A stretch of 64,000 nucleotides of DNA from PALSA-1004 sp963829085. Lineage in GTDB: Bacteria; Pseudomonadota; Gammaproteobacteria; Burkholderiales; SG8-41. A program made the translations under genes and the position numbers. The number at the start of each line of letters is the position of its first letter. Position 1 is the stretch's first letter. The notes beneath the pieces are model-generated. The model saw only the letters and a program-made list of their open reading frames with translations. It was not told the DNA's origin and did no database searches. The stretch is taken from the NCBI GenBank assembly GCA_963829085.1, contig CAWHHJ010000016.1, forward strand, positions 1-64,000. Reading direction: 5' to 3'. This document shows positions 1-9,674 of this stretch, in pieces.

Positions 1-125
1 CGCCACGTATTGCTTGATCGAGCACATCATTGCAACTATGATGCGAGCACTATCACTGAATACAAACGTGCGCTCGAGACGCTCACAGCGAGCGCCAGTT
101 GTCTGAGCACGGCAAAGGAAGCGCG

Positions 126-918
126 ATGGACATGGGTCTGGCCGGCAAGGCAGCCATCATCGGCGGCGGCAGCAGCGGTATCGGTTACGCAACGGCGTGC
201 GCGCTCGCGCGCGAGGGGGCGCAGCTCATGCTCTGGGCGCGCGGGCGCGAGGCGCTCGAAGCGGCCGCCAGCCGCATACGCGATCAGACCGGCGCAAAGG
301 TCGCGGTGGCGGTCGCAAACATCGCCAAGCCCGAAGACAATCTGCGCATCGTCGACGCAGCGCTGGAGGCGTTCGGGCGCATTGACGTACTCGTAAACAA
401 CGACGGCGCTCCGCCGCTCGGCACGCTGCTGGATTTCGACGATACGGCGTGGCAAAAAGCAGTCCAGCAGAATCTGATGAGTGTCGTCCGCACGTGCCGG
501 GCCGCCGTCCCGCATATGCGCAAGGCCGGCGGCGGCCGCATCATTAATATCACGGCGATTTCGGTTCGTCAGCCGGCGGCCGGCTTCGGTCTATCCGTGG
601 CGACGTGGGCGGGCCTCATCGGCTACGCCAAAACCTTGTCCCTTGAAGTGGGACCCGACAACATAACAGTCAATACGATTTGTCCCGGACGCATTGACAC
701 GCCGCTGTCGCATCGCGGCTTCGAGCGCGCAGCAGAAGGCGACGCAAAGCGCGCTCAACAGATGCGCGACGCGCTGATCGCCGGTACGCCCGGTACGCCG
801 CATGGGGAGCGCAGAAGACGTGGCTGCAGCCGTCGCCTTCCTTGCATCGCGGCAAGCGGCTTTCATAACGGGTGTGACCCTGCCTGTTGACGGCGGCAGA
901 TCCGCTGCGCTCATGTAG
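126..918 (+). CDS. SDR family oxidoreductase, frameshifted near its C-terminus
   Basis: Short-chain dehydrogenase/reductase with a Rossmann fold. The N-terminal cofactor loop reads GGGSSGIG (about residues 13-20) and the NNAG motif appears as NNDG. The start at 126 is chosen for the AAGGAAG ribosome site just upstream. The frame breaks at about 789-800, inside a directly repeated 9-mer (cggtacgcc). Removing one base lets the protein continue as VRRMGSAEDVA and end in LPVDGGRSAALM at 918, giving 263 aa, the normal family length. The usual YxxxK catalytic pair is not visible: the segment reads LSVATWAGLIGYAK. It may therefore belong to the subgroup of SDRs lacking the catalytic Tyr/Lys. Substrate unknown. 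Confidence 0.8.
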
Positions 919-950
919 CGGCGCAAGTCAGTCGCTGAGTCCTTTTTGGC

Positions 951-1667
951 TCAGGCCGGCTTGACGAAGCGCACGAAGTAATTTTGCTGCATGAACTTGC
1001 GATCGTCGATGAGCCTGAAGCCCGCTGCCTCGATTTCCCGGATCACGGTTTCTTTGTTGGCGCGTACATGCTCGAGTATGCGCGGGCTGCTCTTGCCTTC
1101 GATGCGCTCGAATTCAACGATTACAAGTGAGCCGCCGGACTTCAGCGCCGCGCGAATCGCCGCCAGCATCGCCTGCGGATATTCGAAGTGATGATAGGTA
1201 TCGGAGACGAACGCAATGTCCACTGATGCCGGTGGAACCGGGACATCTTTCGCCGTATTGACGTAACCCTCGACGTTCGTGATGCCTTCGCTTTGCAGCT
1301 TGCGCGTCAGGCTGTCGACGAACGTTTTCGTAATGTCGACCGCATAGACCTTACCGGTTGTGCCGACCTGCTGAGCGAAGAGCCGCGTAAACAGGCCGGT
1401 GCCGGCGCCGACATCGGCGACAGTCATGCCGGCTTTGACACCCGAAGCCGCGACAATCTCATTGCGTTTGTCGAAGACTTCGCGGCCCTCGCGCTCGAAT
1501 GATTCAGCCCACGCCTCGTAATCCGGTTTGGCGACGAACGGCTGGTTGATGCCCGGCGCAATGCTGCGATCCTGGGCAATCGAGCACGCGGACCAGAATG
1601 CCAGTGCGAATAAAAATGAGCGTGGTATGTACACGCGCGTGCGTCTGCGCTTAACGATCAATTTCAC
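951..1667 (-). CDS. Exported class I SAM-dependent methyltransferase
   Basis: The 238-aa protein has a basic N-terminus followed by a hydrophobic stretch (about residues 14-31, ending SIAQ), which looks like a signal peptide. A methyltransferase domain follows, with the SAM-binding motif VADVGAGTGLFTRLF at about residues 84-98 and the acidic residue of motif II in VYAVDITK. The family is the Methyltransf_11/25 type. An exported SAM-dependent methyltransferase is unusual because SAM is cytoplasmic, but similar signal-bearing proteins are common in proteobacteria. Its stop lies 10 bases from the stop-side end of the neighbouring Bug gene on the same strand, so co-transcription is possible. The substrate cannot be inferred. 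Confidence 0.8.
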   Translation of the reverse strand: MKLIVKRRRTRVYIPRSFLFALAFWSACSIAQDRSIAPGINQPFVAKPDYEAWAESFEREGREVFDKRNEIVAASGVKAGMTVADVGAGTGLFTRLFAQQVGTTGKVYAVDITKTFVDSLTRKLQSEGITNVEGYVNTAKDVPVPPASVDIAFVSDTYHHFEYPQAMLAAIRAALKSGGSLVIVEFERIEGKSSPRILEHVRANKETVIREIEAAGFRLIDDRKFMQQNYFVRFVKPA

Positions 1668-1676
1668 CGTTGCTTT

Positions 1677-2658
1677 CTAATCGAGAGACACGCCGAGCTT
1701 CTTACCCAAGGCGCCCCACTTGTCCGCGTCGCTTTTCACGACTTTCGCAAACTCGTCGGGTGTGCTGGCAACGGCTTCGTTGCCCTGCGACACGAACGTC
1801 TGTTTCACATCCGGCATGCGTACGATGGCAGCGATTTCTTTTTGCAGCTTGTCGACGATTGCGCGCGGCGTCTTAGCGGGCGCCATAACGCCATACCAGG
1901 TGAGCGCTTCAAACCCGGGCACACCGGATTCTGCGATTGTCGGCAGATCGGGCATCGCTTCCATGCGCTTTAACCCCCCGGTCGCGATCAGATGCAGACG
2001 CCCGGCCTTCCAGTGCGGCATCGTTGTAAACATGTTTGAGAACGAGAACTGGATCTCGCCCCCGATCTGCGCCGTGATGTACTGGGAAACTCCCTTGTAT
2101 GGCACATGTGTCATCTTGATGCCGGCCATGGAATTGAACAATTCCGTTGCCAGATGCGGTGAGCTGCCGGGACCGGATGAACCATAGTTCAATTTGCCCG
2201 CATTCGCTTTGGCATACGCAATAAACTCCTGCACGGTCTTGGCAGGCACTGAAGGGTGCAGCAGCATGGTGAGCGGCGTCGCAATCACTTCCGTCACGGG
2301 CGCAAAGTCTTTTATCGGATCGGTACGGCAGCTTGGAGAAAAGTTGCGCGCTTTGTGCGTGTGTCGAGTACGCAAGCAGCAGGGTGTAACCATCGGGCGC
2401 TGCTTTCGCGACCAGATCTGTGCCGACGATACCCGAAGCCGCTGGACGATTATCGACGACCACCTGCTGGCCGACGCGATCCGCAAGGCGCGTCCCTATA
2501 AAACGGGCCGTGTAATCGCTGCCGCCGCCCGGTGCGAGCGGCACAATGATCCGTATCGGATGATCCGGATATTTGCCCGCGGTGTCTGCCGCGCTCAGTG
2601 GACCTGCACAGGCTGCCAGTGCCAGGCAGACGCTCACTTCCAGTTGTTTGCTGCGCAT
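1677..2658 (-). CDS. Bug/TctC-family periplasmic receptor, frameshifted
   Basis: Solute-binding receptor of the tripartite tricarboxylate transporter type. It has a signal peptide (MRSKQLEVSVCLALAACAGPLSA), the YPDHPIRIIVPLAPGGGSD opening, PDGYTLL, and HVPYKG in the middle. The frame breaks after KLPY at about 2321-2323. Deleting one G of the GG there gives KLPYDPIKDFAPVTEV, the family consensus, and a 326-aa protein ending in GVSLD. ATG at 2658 is preceded by GGGGA. No TctA/TctB membrane genes are adjacent, so this is an orphan receptor. The ligand is unknown, typically a carboxylate. Confidence 0.85.
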
Positions 2659-2828
2659 GCTCGTTCCCCGCGATAAAACTGACTGCGCATCATAGTGCAA
2701 GCGGCCATGCGTGGACAACCCGCTATCGATACGCATCCGACGGCGGACAGTCATCGTTGTGACCGGAGATGTAACCCGTTATTCTTTGACGTCATATCGA
2801 ACATGACCATCAGCGAAAGGAACATGAC

Positions 2829-3467
2829 ATGAGTCAGCGTATCGACGGTATCAGCGACCAGCAGGCCACGGGTGCCGTCAAAGAGCTTTTCGATTCATCC
2901 AATCAGTTGCTGGGGCGCACGGCAAATCTGCTGCGCATCCTGGCGCACAGTCCGCATCTCGCCAAATGGTTTCTGCCGCTCGTCGCGGCGGTGCGCCAGC
3001 CGTCGGCCGGCGCCGTGTCAGATGTCAGACTGCGCAATCTGGCGGTGCTCAAAACATCGACAGTTAACGGCTGCCGGGTACTGAACCGAACATAATCGGG
3101 TGCTTGGTCAAGCACTGGGTCTTACCGATCATGAGTTTGAAGCACTGCAGGATGAGAGCTATGCAAGCAGTGCACTGTTCAGGAGCGCGAGAAAGCGGTG
3201 CTCGCGTGGGCCGAGGCGATGACTTTGAATACGGCGAAACGCGACGACAACGCATGGAATGAGCTGCGCCGCCTCTTCAACGACGCGGAGATCGTGGAAG
3301 TGTCGCTCATCACCGCACTTTTCAACATGATCAACCGGCTTAACGATTCATTTCGAACCGAGCTCGAGTCCGTCGAGTACAACCGCCGTCAGCACGGCGC
3401 AGTCGGCGTAACACGACGCGCGCTCGAAGACTACGGTTGCCGTATCTGCGCGGCCAAAGCGCTATGA
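2829..3467 (+). CDS. AhpD/carboxymuconolactone decarboxylase-family protein, candidate selenoprotein (CxxU)
   Basis: AhpD-like all-helical protein of the CMD superfamily, whose members use a CxxC pair for peroxidase or disulfide chemistry. The first frame runs to LKTSTVNGC-R. With one G of GGG (3076-3078) removed, the sequence continues Y-TGA-TEHNRVLGQALGLTDHEF. The TGA at 3082-3084 occupies the second Cys of NGCRYC. A one-base deletion near 3181 returns to the first frame as ERE-KAVLAWAEAMTLN and runs to 3467. Total length would be 212 aa with nothing missing. Either the gene is a pseudogene with two indels and a nonsense codon, or the indels are sequence errors and TGA encodes selenocysteine. 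The second is favoured by the SECIS-like hairpin just downstream and by known CxxU AhpD-like selenoproteins. Confidence 0.75.
3085..3116 (+). promoter_or_regulatory. SECIS-like hairpin after the TGA of the AhpD/CMD gene
   Basis: Perfect 6-bp stem GTGCTT (3100-3105) / AAGCAC (3110-3115) with the four-base loop GGTC (3106-3109). The loop begins 21 nt after the TGA. Bacterial SECIS elements lie inside the coding region right after the UGA and carry a G at the start of the apical loop; E. coli fdhF has a GGUCU loop about 18 nt downstream. The match in spacing and loop is good, but short hairpins also arise by chance in high-GC DNA. Confidence 0.55.
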
Positions 3468-3502
3468 CATTGCTGCGGTATCGCCGATAGCGTCGTCGTA
3501 GT

Positions 3503-6500
3503 TTACTGCACGGCTTCTAGCAATCGCTCGTTGCTGCGCTCAGCCAGAAATTCCGAGAGCACGCGCCCCGTATGCGAGCGGACGTTCTGGTCTGCAACAG
3601 CGAAGGGCGCGCCTTGAGCGACGACAAGTCCGCCGCCGTCGCCGCCTTCCGGCCCGAGATCGATGATCCAGTCGGCGTCAGCCATAACGTCTAGGTTGTG
3701 TTCGATCACGACGACCGTGTTGCCTGCATCGACCAGACGGTGCAGCACGTGGATAAGCTTTTCGACATCAGCCATGTGCAGGCCGACGGTCGGTTCGTCG
3801 AGCACGTATAACGTATGCTTGTCTTTGCCGGCGCGGCCCGGCCGTCCGCCGGCATCGCCGGTTTCCATGCGCACCTTTGATAACTCGGTCACGAGTTTGA
3901 TCCGCTGCGATTCGCCGCCGGATAACGTAGGGCTTTGCTGGCCAAGCGTCAGATAGCCAAGACCGACGTCCTGCAGCAGGCGTAACGCGTGATGAATCGA
4001 TTTGTGTGCGCTGAAAAAGTCAACAGCCTCGTCGACGCTCATTGCGAGCACGTCGCCAATCGACTTGCCTTTGAACTGCACCGCCAGCGTTTCGGGATTG
4101 AAGCGCGCGCCGTTGCACACCTCGCAGCGCACTTTCACGTCGGGGAGGAAACTCATTTCAATACGCTTGATGCCCTGTCCTTCGCACGCAGGACAGCGTC
4201 CGCCGCTGCCGGCGTTGCTACGCCGGAATTTACCAGTTGCGGCGGCGGTTGATTCTTCATTGCGCGCGGCGCCGTTTTGCTTGGAGCTCGTGTTGAAGGA
4301 AAACCGGCTAGCGGTGTAGCCGCGCATGCGCGCTTCACTCGTATCCGCGAACAAGCGGCGGATCGTGTCCCAGAATCCAACATACGTCGCAGGACATGAG
4401 CGCGGCGTCTTGCCAATCGGTGTTTGATCGACTTCGAGCACGCGCCCGACCTGCTGCCAACCTTTGATATCGACGCAGCCGACGAGTGCCGGCGTCTTTT
4501 TCTTATTGTGCTCGCCGACGCGCTGCTCTAGATTCGCATACAGCACATCCCGTGCAAGCGATGATTTGCCCGAGCCCGAAACACCCGTCACCACCGTGAG
4601 TCTTCCGAGCGGGACGCGCACACTGACATTTTTCAGATTGTGCAGACTCGCGCGCACGATCTCGACAGCCGGTGTTTGCCTGTTAACAGCGCGGGGCGGA
4701 TGCAACGGATGCGCGAGCGGATGTTTGAGGAAGCGCCCCGTCGGTGAATCGCTGTTCTGCATCAACTGCACTGCCGAGCCCTCCGCTACGACGCGGCCAC
4801 CCAGCTTGCCGGCGCCGGGGCCGAGGTCTATCACATGGCCCGCGCGGCGGATCGTGTCTTCATCGTGCTCCACGACCAGCAGCGTGTTGCCTTTGGCCTG
4901 CAGCTTCGCAAGCGTATCGAGCAGGATGCGGTTATCGCGCGGATGCAGGCCGATCGTCGGCTCGTCGAGGATGTAGCACACGCCACGCAGATTTGAACCA
5001 AGCTGCGACGCCAGGCGTATGCGCTGGGCTTCACCGCCCGACAATGTGGGCGCCGAGCGATCGAGTGCGAGATATGAGAGGCCGACCTGAGTCAGGAAAT
5101 CGAGGCGTGACTTGAGCTCCGCAACAAGATCCCGTGCAATGTCTGCTTCGCGTCCTGCGAGCTCCAGGTCGCGGAACATCGACTCGACTTTTCCGACGGC
5201 AAGTGCAGTGATATCCGCAATCGAATGGCCGCGGTAGCGTACGCCGAGCGCCTCGGGGCTGAGCCGTTTGCCGTTGCACGCCGGACAGGTTTCGTCGACC
5301 TCGAGCCATTCAATCCATGAGTCGAGCACATGGTCTTCGGCACCCGTCTTCGCGCGCTCGTCGTCCCAGCCGACGTCGGTGAGCTTGAGTCCGGTGCCGT
5401 AGCATTCGCCGCACCAACCGTGCTTCGAGTTGAACGAGAACAGGCGTGGATCGAGCTCGGGAAAGCTGCGCGCACACGAAGGGCACGCACGCTTCACTGA
5501 AAACACGGTCGCGCTCTGCGCGTCGGCGCGCTTTGCAGCCGGCTTGTTTTTTCCAGCGGTCATTGGTTCAAGCGCCAGCACATGAACCACACCCTTGCCG
5601 AATTCCAAGGCGCGCTGCAGTTCGGTGCGCAGCGCCGGTTCGTTCTCCGGAGCAACGCGCAACTCGGCAACGCATAACTCGATATTGTGTTCTTTGAAGC
5701 GGTCGAGACGCGGCCATCTATTCGTAGGAAGAAACTCACCGTCGACGCGCAACTGAGCATAGCCCTTGCCGCGTGCCCATTTCGCAAGGTCGGTGTAGTA
5801 CCCCTTGCGCGCGACAATCAGCGGCGCAAGTATCCCGATGTGGTTGCCGCGATAATTCTTCAGAATGCGCGCGGCGATTGCATCGATCGATTGAGGTTCG
5901 ATAGCGACGTTGCAGTCCGGGCAATATTGCGTCCCGAGCTTGACGAACAGGAGCCGCAGGAAATGATAGATCTCTGTCAGCGTTGCGACAGTGCTCTTGC
6001 GGCCGCCGCGGCTAGTGCGCTGCTCGATTGCGACGGTCGGCGGTATACCGTAAATCGCGTCGACGTCCGGCTTGGATGCCGGCTGCACGAACTGGCGCGC
6101 GTAGGCGTTCAGTGATTCGAGATATCGCCGCTGTCCCTCGGCAAACACGATGTCGAAGGCAAGCGTGCTCTTGCCGCTGCCCGACACACCGGTAATCACG
6201 GTAAACGCATTGCGGGGTATCGCAACATCGATGTTCTTCAGATTATGCTCACGCGCATTGTGTATCGTTATGGCGTTGCTCGCGCGCGCGCGTTCATTGA
6301 CAGGCAGTGTTTGTCCGCGATGCGCCGCCAGTTTGCCCGCGGGCGAGAGCAGATGGGTGGCTGGCGCCGGCGCGAGTACGGCTTCATATTCGCGCAACGC
6401 TTTTCCGGTATGTGACGTTGCGTGCATGACCACATCGGCAGGCGTGCCGCTGCAGACAATCTCGCCGCCGGTTTCACCGCCTTCGGGTCCGAGATCGATG

Positions 6501-9500
6501 ATCCAGTCCGAGGCGGCGATGACATCGAGGTTATGTTCGATGACGACGAGCGAGTTGCCGGCGGCGATCAACTGACGGAAAGCGCGCAGCAGTTTAGCGA
6601 CGTCGTCGAAATGCAGGCCCGTCGTCGGCTCATCAAACAAAAACAGCGTGCCGGTCTGTGCGCTTAACACATCGTCAGCAGGCCGTCGCGCCTTATCCGT
6701 TTTGCGCAGCAACGACGACAACAAGCGCCGCAAGGGTTTGCTCTTTTGCGGACGCGTCTGCACGCGAGCAGCCGGCACGGCGCGCGCGGCTTGAGCGAGA
6801 TGTCCCGCGAGTTTCAGGCGCTGCGCTTCGCCGCCCGAAAGCGTCGGCACCGGTTGCCCGAGCCGCAGATATTCGAGACCGACGTCGGCGAGCGGCTTCA
6901 GTGCGGTGCGCACCGCGCTATCGTCTGCAAAGTATGCAAGCGCCTGACTCACCGTCATGTCGAGAACATCGGCAATCGAAAACGACATGGAACCGCTATC
7001 CGCGGCGCGTTCGAGCGTGACCTCCAGCAATTCGGGGCGATAGCGCGTACCGTCGCAATCCGGACAGCGCAGATATACATCGGATAAAAACTGCATTTCG
7101 ACGTGCTCAAAACCGTTGCCGCCGCACGTCGGGCAGCGTCCATTGCCGGAATTAAAACTGAATGTTCCGCGCGTGTACTGGCGTTCTTTGGCGAGCGCAG
7201 TTTGCGCGAACAGGTCGCGTATAGCATCGAAGGCGCCGACATAGCTCGCAGGATTCGAGCGTGTGGTGCGCCCGATCGGCGTCTGATCGACCATGACGAC
7301 ATCATCGATCCGCTCATGCCCGTGCAAGGATCGGTATGCGCCCGGCGTCTCGGTGGGTTTACCTTTGTGTTTACGCAAACCCGCGTACAGCACATCATGA
7401 ATGAGCGTCGATTTGCCGGAGCCGGAGACGCCGGTTATCGCCACCAGACGTTTGAGCGGTATCACGACATCGATGTTTTTCAGATTGTGCTCGGTAGCAC
7501 CGTTCAACCGCAGGGACTCGTTGTCGCTTACCGACGAAGGACGCGTCATCTCGGCATCGACGTGCGCGCGCTTACGTCCTGACAGATACTCGCCCGTCAA
7601 CGAGGTCGGATGCTGTTTGATTTTCTGCGGCGTATCGAAACAGACGACTTCGCCGCCGTGCTCGCCGGGTCCAGGGCCCATATCGAGAATACGATCTGCC
7701 GCAAACATGATCTGCGGCTCGTGCTCGACCACGACCAGCGAGTTGCCGGCATCGCGCAGACGCTGCATGACGCCGACGACACGTTCCATGTCGCGCGGGT
7801 GCAGGCCGATTGACGGCTCATCGAGGACGAAGAGAGTGTTGACGAGCGAAGTGCCCAGCGCCGTTGTCAGATTGATGCGCTGTACTTCTCCGCCCGACAG
7901 CGTGCGTGACTGCCGGTCAAGCGTCAGATAACCCAACCCGACGGACGTCAGGTACGAAAGGCGGGCGCGAATTTCGGCCAGCAAAAGGTGAGTGGCTTCA
8001 TCGAGCGCGGCCGACGATTCGCCCGCCGGCGATGATGCAGAGCCGGGCGCCGGCAGATGCAGATCGTCGATGAACGTGCGCGTACGATCGATCGGGAGCA
8101 GCATGAGATCGTGCAGCGTGAGCCCCGGCAATGCATGCAGGATTTCGTCGTCGTAGCGCGTCCCCTTAGCGCGATGGCGCTTGACTGCTGACGCAGCGCT
8201 GCCCGGTGTTGCCGCTCTAAGCGCGCGCTCGGCGTCGTCGCGCGTACCAAGCCGCCACGCGAGCGCATCAGGCTTCAGGCGCGCCCCATCGCATTCGTCA
8301 CAAGCCGTGTAGGCGCGGTACTTGGCGAGCAGCACGCGTATGTGCATCTTGTACGCTTTGGTCTCGAGCCACTTGAAAAAATTGCGCACGCCGTACCACG
8401 TCCCCGGCCACGATTTTTTCCAGTTCACCCAGCCCGGTTCGCCTTCGAGCACCCACGACTTCTGCGACGATGTAAGCTCGCGCCACGGTTTGTCCAAGGG
8501 GAAACCGCATTTCCTGGCGTATTTCTCGATGTCGTCCTGACATTCGTTAAAGCTCGGTGTCTGCCATGGCCGGATTGCACCGTCGCGCAGTGACTTGGAT
8601 TCATCCGGCACGATGAGCCCGAAGTCGATCCCGATAACGCGACCGAAGCCTCTGCACGTATCACATGCGCCAAGCGGTGAATTGAACGAAAAAAGGCTCG
8701 GCCCCGGCTCTGCATAATGAATGTCGCAATCGGCGCAGTGCAGATCCGACGAGTAGCGCCAGGTCGCGGCAGCATCGGCGGAATGGTCGTCATTGCTGAC
8801 ATGCACACTCACTTTGCCCTGTCCGACTTTCAGGGCAGCCTCGAGCGCTTCGATCACGCGGATACGCTCCGCGCTGCCTATACGTATGCGGTCCTGAACG
8901 ATCTCGAGCGTCTGCTTATCCTGTCGGTGTATGCGTGTATAGCCCTGCGCTGCCAGCAGCTCTTTCACTTCCTTTTCCGAAAAATTCTTCGGTATGGCAA
9001 CGCAGAACGTGATGATGAGGCGCGGGTCACCGGCCGGTTGCGACCGCGCCGCGAGAGAGGCGTAAATCGTATCCGGCGTATCGCGGCGTACGCTCTGCCC
9101 GCAGCCGCGGCAATAAAGCTGCGCGGTGCGCGCAAAGAGGAGCTTCAAGTGATCATTGAGCTCCGTCATAGTGCCAACGGTCGAGCGCGAGGTACGGACG
9201 GGATTCGTCTGGTCGATGGCGATTGCGGGCGGAATGCCGTGAATCGCATCGACCTGCGGCTTGTCCATGCGATCGAGAAACTGGCGCGCATACGGCGAGA
9301 ATGTCTCGACATAACGCCGTTGGCCTTCCGCATACAGCGTATCGAAGACGAGCGACGACTTGCCTGAGCCGGATACGCCGGTCACCACGATCAGCTCGTT
9401 GAGCGGCAGCGCGATCGAGACGTTCTTGAGGTTATTCTGACGCGCGCCTTCGATGATGATCGCGTCTTCGCCGCCTGTTCTCGCTTGCGAACTGTGTCTT

Positions 9501-9589
9501 GGTCCTGCGCCTTCGACTGGGCTGTTATTCGGTTTTTTGCAGATTGAAGCGTTCGAATCAGGCAATGGAAGGTCTTGGCGTGCTTTCAT
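3503..9589 (-). CDS. uvrA: Double-length UvrA (two UvrA units fused in tandem)
   Basis: DNA-damage recognition ATPase of nucleotide excision repair, 2028 aa against about 940 for ordinary UvrA. It holds two complete UvrA units (about residues 41-1085 and 1110-2020). There are four Walker A motifs (GVSGSGKS at about 71, 721, 1135 and 1668) and four ABC signatures (LSGGE at about 565, 915, 1517 and 1889). Zinc-finger cysteine clusters are present in both units, for example CADC/CDTC and CPTC/CPDC in the first and CPSC/CGEC and CPAC/CEVC in the second. UvrA normally works as a dimer, so this is a covalent pseudo-dimer. Giant UvrA proteins of this kind are known in Burkholderiales. The Walker-to-signature spacing in the second unit's first ATPase is about 110 residues shorter than in the first, which suggests divergence. 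Confidence 0.92.
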   Translation of the reverse strand: MKARQDLPLPDSNASICKKPNNSPVEGAGPRHSSQARTGGEDAIIIEGARQNNLKNVSIALPLNELIVVTGVSGSGKSSLVFDTLYAEGQRRYVETFSPYARQFLDRMDKPQVDAIHGIPPAIAIDQTNPVRTSRSTVGTMTELNDHLKLLFARTAQLYCRGCGQSVRRDTPDTIYASLAARSQPAGDPRLIITFCVAIPKNFSEKEVKELLAAQGYTRIHRQDKQTLEIVQDRIRIGSAERIRVIEALEAALKVGQGKVSVHVSNDDHSADAAATWRYSSDLHCADCDIHYAEPGPSLFSFNSPLGACDTCRGFGRVIGIDFGLIVPDESKSLRDGAIRPWQTPSFNECQDDIEKYARKCGFPLDKPWRELTSSQKSWVLEGEPGWVNWKKSWPGTWYGVRNFFKWLETKAYKMHIRVLLAKYRAYTACDECDGARLKPDALAWRLGTRDDAERALRAATPGSAASAVKRHRAKGTRYDDEILHALPGLTLHDLMLLPIDRTRTFIDDLHLPAPGSASSPAGESSAALDEATHLLLAEIRARLSYLTSVGLGYLTLDRQSRTLSGGEVQRINLTTALGTSLVNTLFVLDEPSIGLHPRDMERVVGVMQRLRDAGNSLVVVEHEPQIMFAADRILDMGPGPGEHGGEVVCFDTPQKIKQHPTSLTGEYLSGRKRAHVDAEMTRPSSVSDNESLRLNGATEHNLKNIDVVIPLKRLVAITGVSGSGKSTLIHDVLYAGLRKHKGKPTETPGAYRSLHGHERIDDVVMVDQTPIGRTTRSNPASYVGAFDAIRDLFAQTALAKERQYTRGTFSFNSGNGRCPTCGGNGFEHVEMQFLSDVYLRCPDCDGTRYRPELLEVTLERAADSGSMSFSIADVLDMTVSQALAYFADDSAVRTALKPLADVGLEYLRLGQPVPTLSGGEAQRLKLAGHLAQAARAVPAARVQTRPQKSKPLRRLLSSLLRKTDKARRPADDVLSAQTGTLFLFDEPTTGLHFDDVAKLLRAFRQLIAAGNSLVVIEHNLDVIAASDWIIDLGPEGGETGGEIVCSGTPADVVMHATSHTGKALREYEAVLAPAPATHLLSPAGKLAAHRGQTLPVNERARASNAITIHNAREHNLKNIDVAIPRNAFTVITGVSGSGKSTLAFDIVFAEGQRRYLESLNAYARQFVQPASKPDVDAIYGIPPTVAIEQRTSRGGRKSTVATLTEIYHFLRLLFVKLGTQYCPDCNVAIEPQSIDAIAARILKNYRGNHIGILAPLIVARKGYYTDLAKWARGKGYAQLRVDGEFLPTNRWPRLDRFKEHNIELCVAELRVAPENEPALRTELQRALEFGKGVVHVLALEPMTAGKNKPAAKRADAQSATVFSVKRACPSCARSFPELDPRLFSFNSKHGWCGECYGTGLKLTDVGWDDERAKTGAEDHVLDSWIEWLEVDETCPACNGKRLSPEALGVRYRGHSIADITALAVGKVESMFRDLELAGREADIARDLVAELKSRLDFLTQVGLSYLALDRSAPTLSGGEAQRIRLASQLGSNLRGVCYILDEPTIGLHPRDNRILLDTLAKLQAKGNTLLVVEHDEDTIRRAGHVIDLGPGAGKLGGRVVAEGSAVQLMQNSDSPTGRFLKHPLAHPLHPPRAVNRQTPAVEIVRASLHNLKNVSVRVPLGRLTVVTGVSGSGKSSLARDVLYANLEQRVGEHNKKKTPALVGCVDIKGWQQVGRVLEVDQTPIGKTPRSCPATYVGFWDTIRRLFADTSEARMRGYTASRFSFNTSSKQNGAARNEESTAAATGKFRRSNAGSGGRCPACEGQGIKRIEMSFLPDVKVRCEVCNGARFNPETLAVQFKGKSIGDVLAMSVDEAVDFFSAHKSIHHALRLLQDVGLGYLTLGQQSPTLSGGESQRIKLVTELSKVRMETGDAGGRPGRAGKDKHTLYVLDEPTVGLHMADVEKLIHVLHRLVDAGNTVVVIEHNLDVMADADWIIDLGPEGGDGGGLVVAQGAPFAVADQNVRSHTGRVLSEFLAERSNERLLEAVQ

Positions 9590-9674
9590 CGGCTATCAGT
9601 GATTGATCTGCAGTGGCGCGCAAAAGCGGGTTCGAGCCCGGACATAGACCCATGCGAACTGCCGTGCGCTTTAT

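Noticed and set aside
2829..3467. Programmed ribosomal frameshifting to read the CMD gene
   Set aside because: There is no slippery sequence with a following pseudoknot, two opposite shifts would be needed, and similar single-base insertions occur in unrelated genes nearby.
8717..9367. 216-aa plus-strand ORF opposite uvrA
   Set aside because: Antisense shadow within an intact uvrA coding frame that contains all expected motifs.
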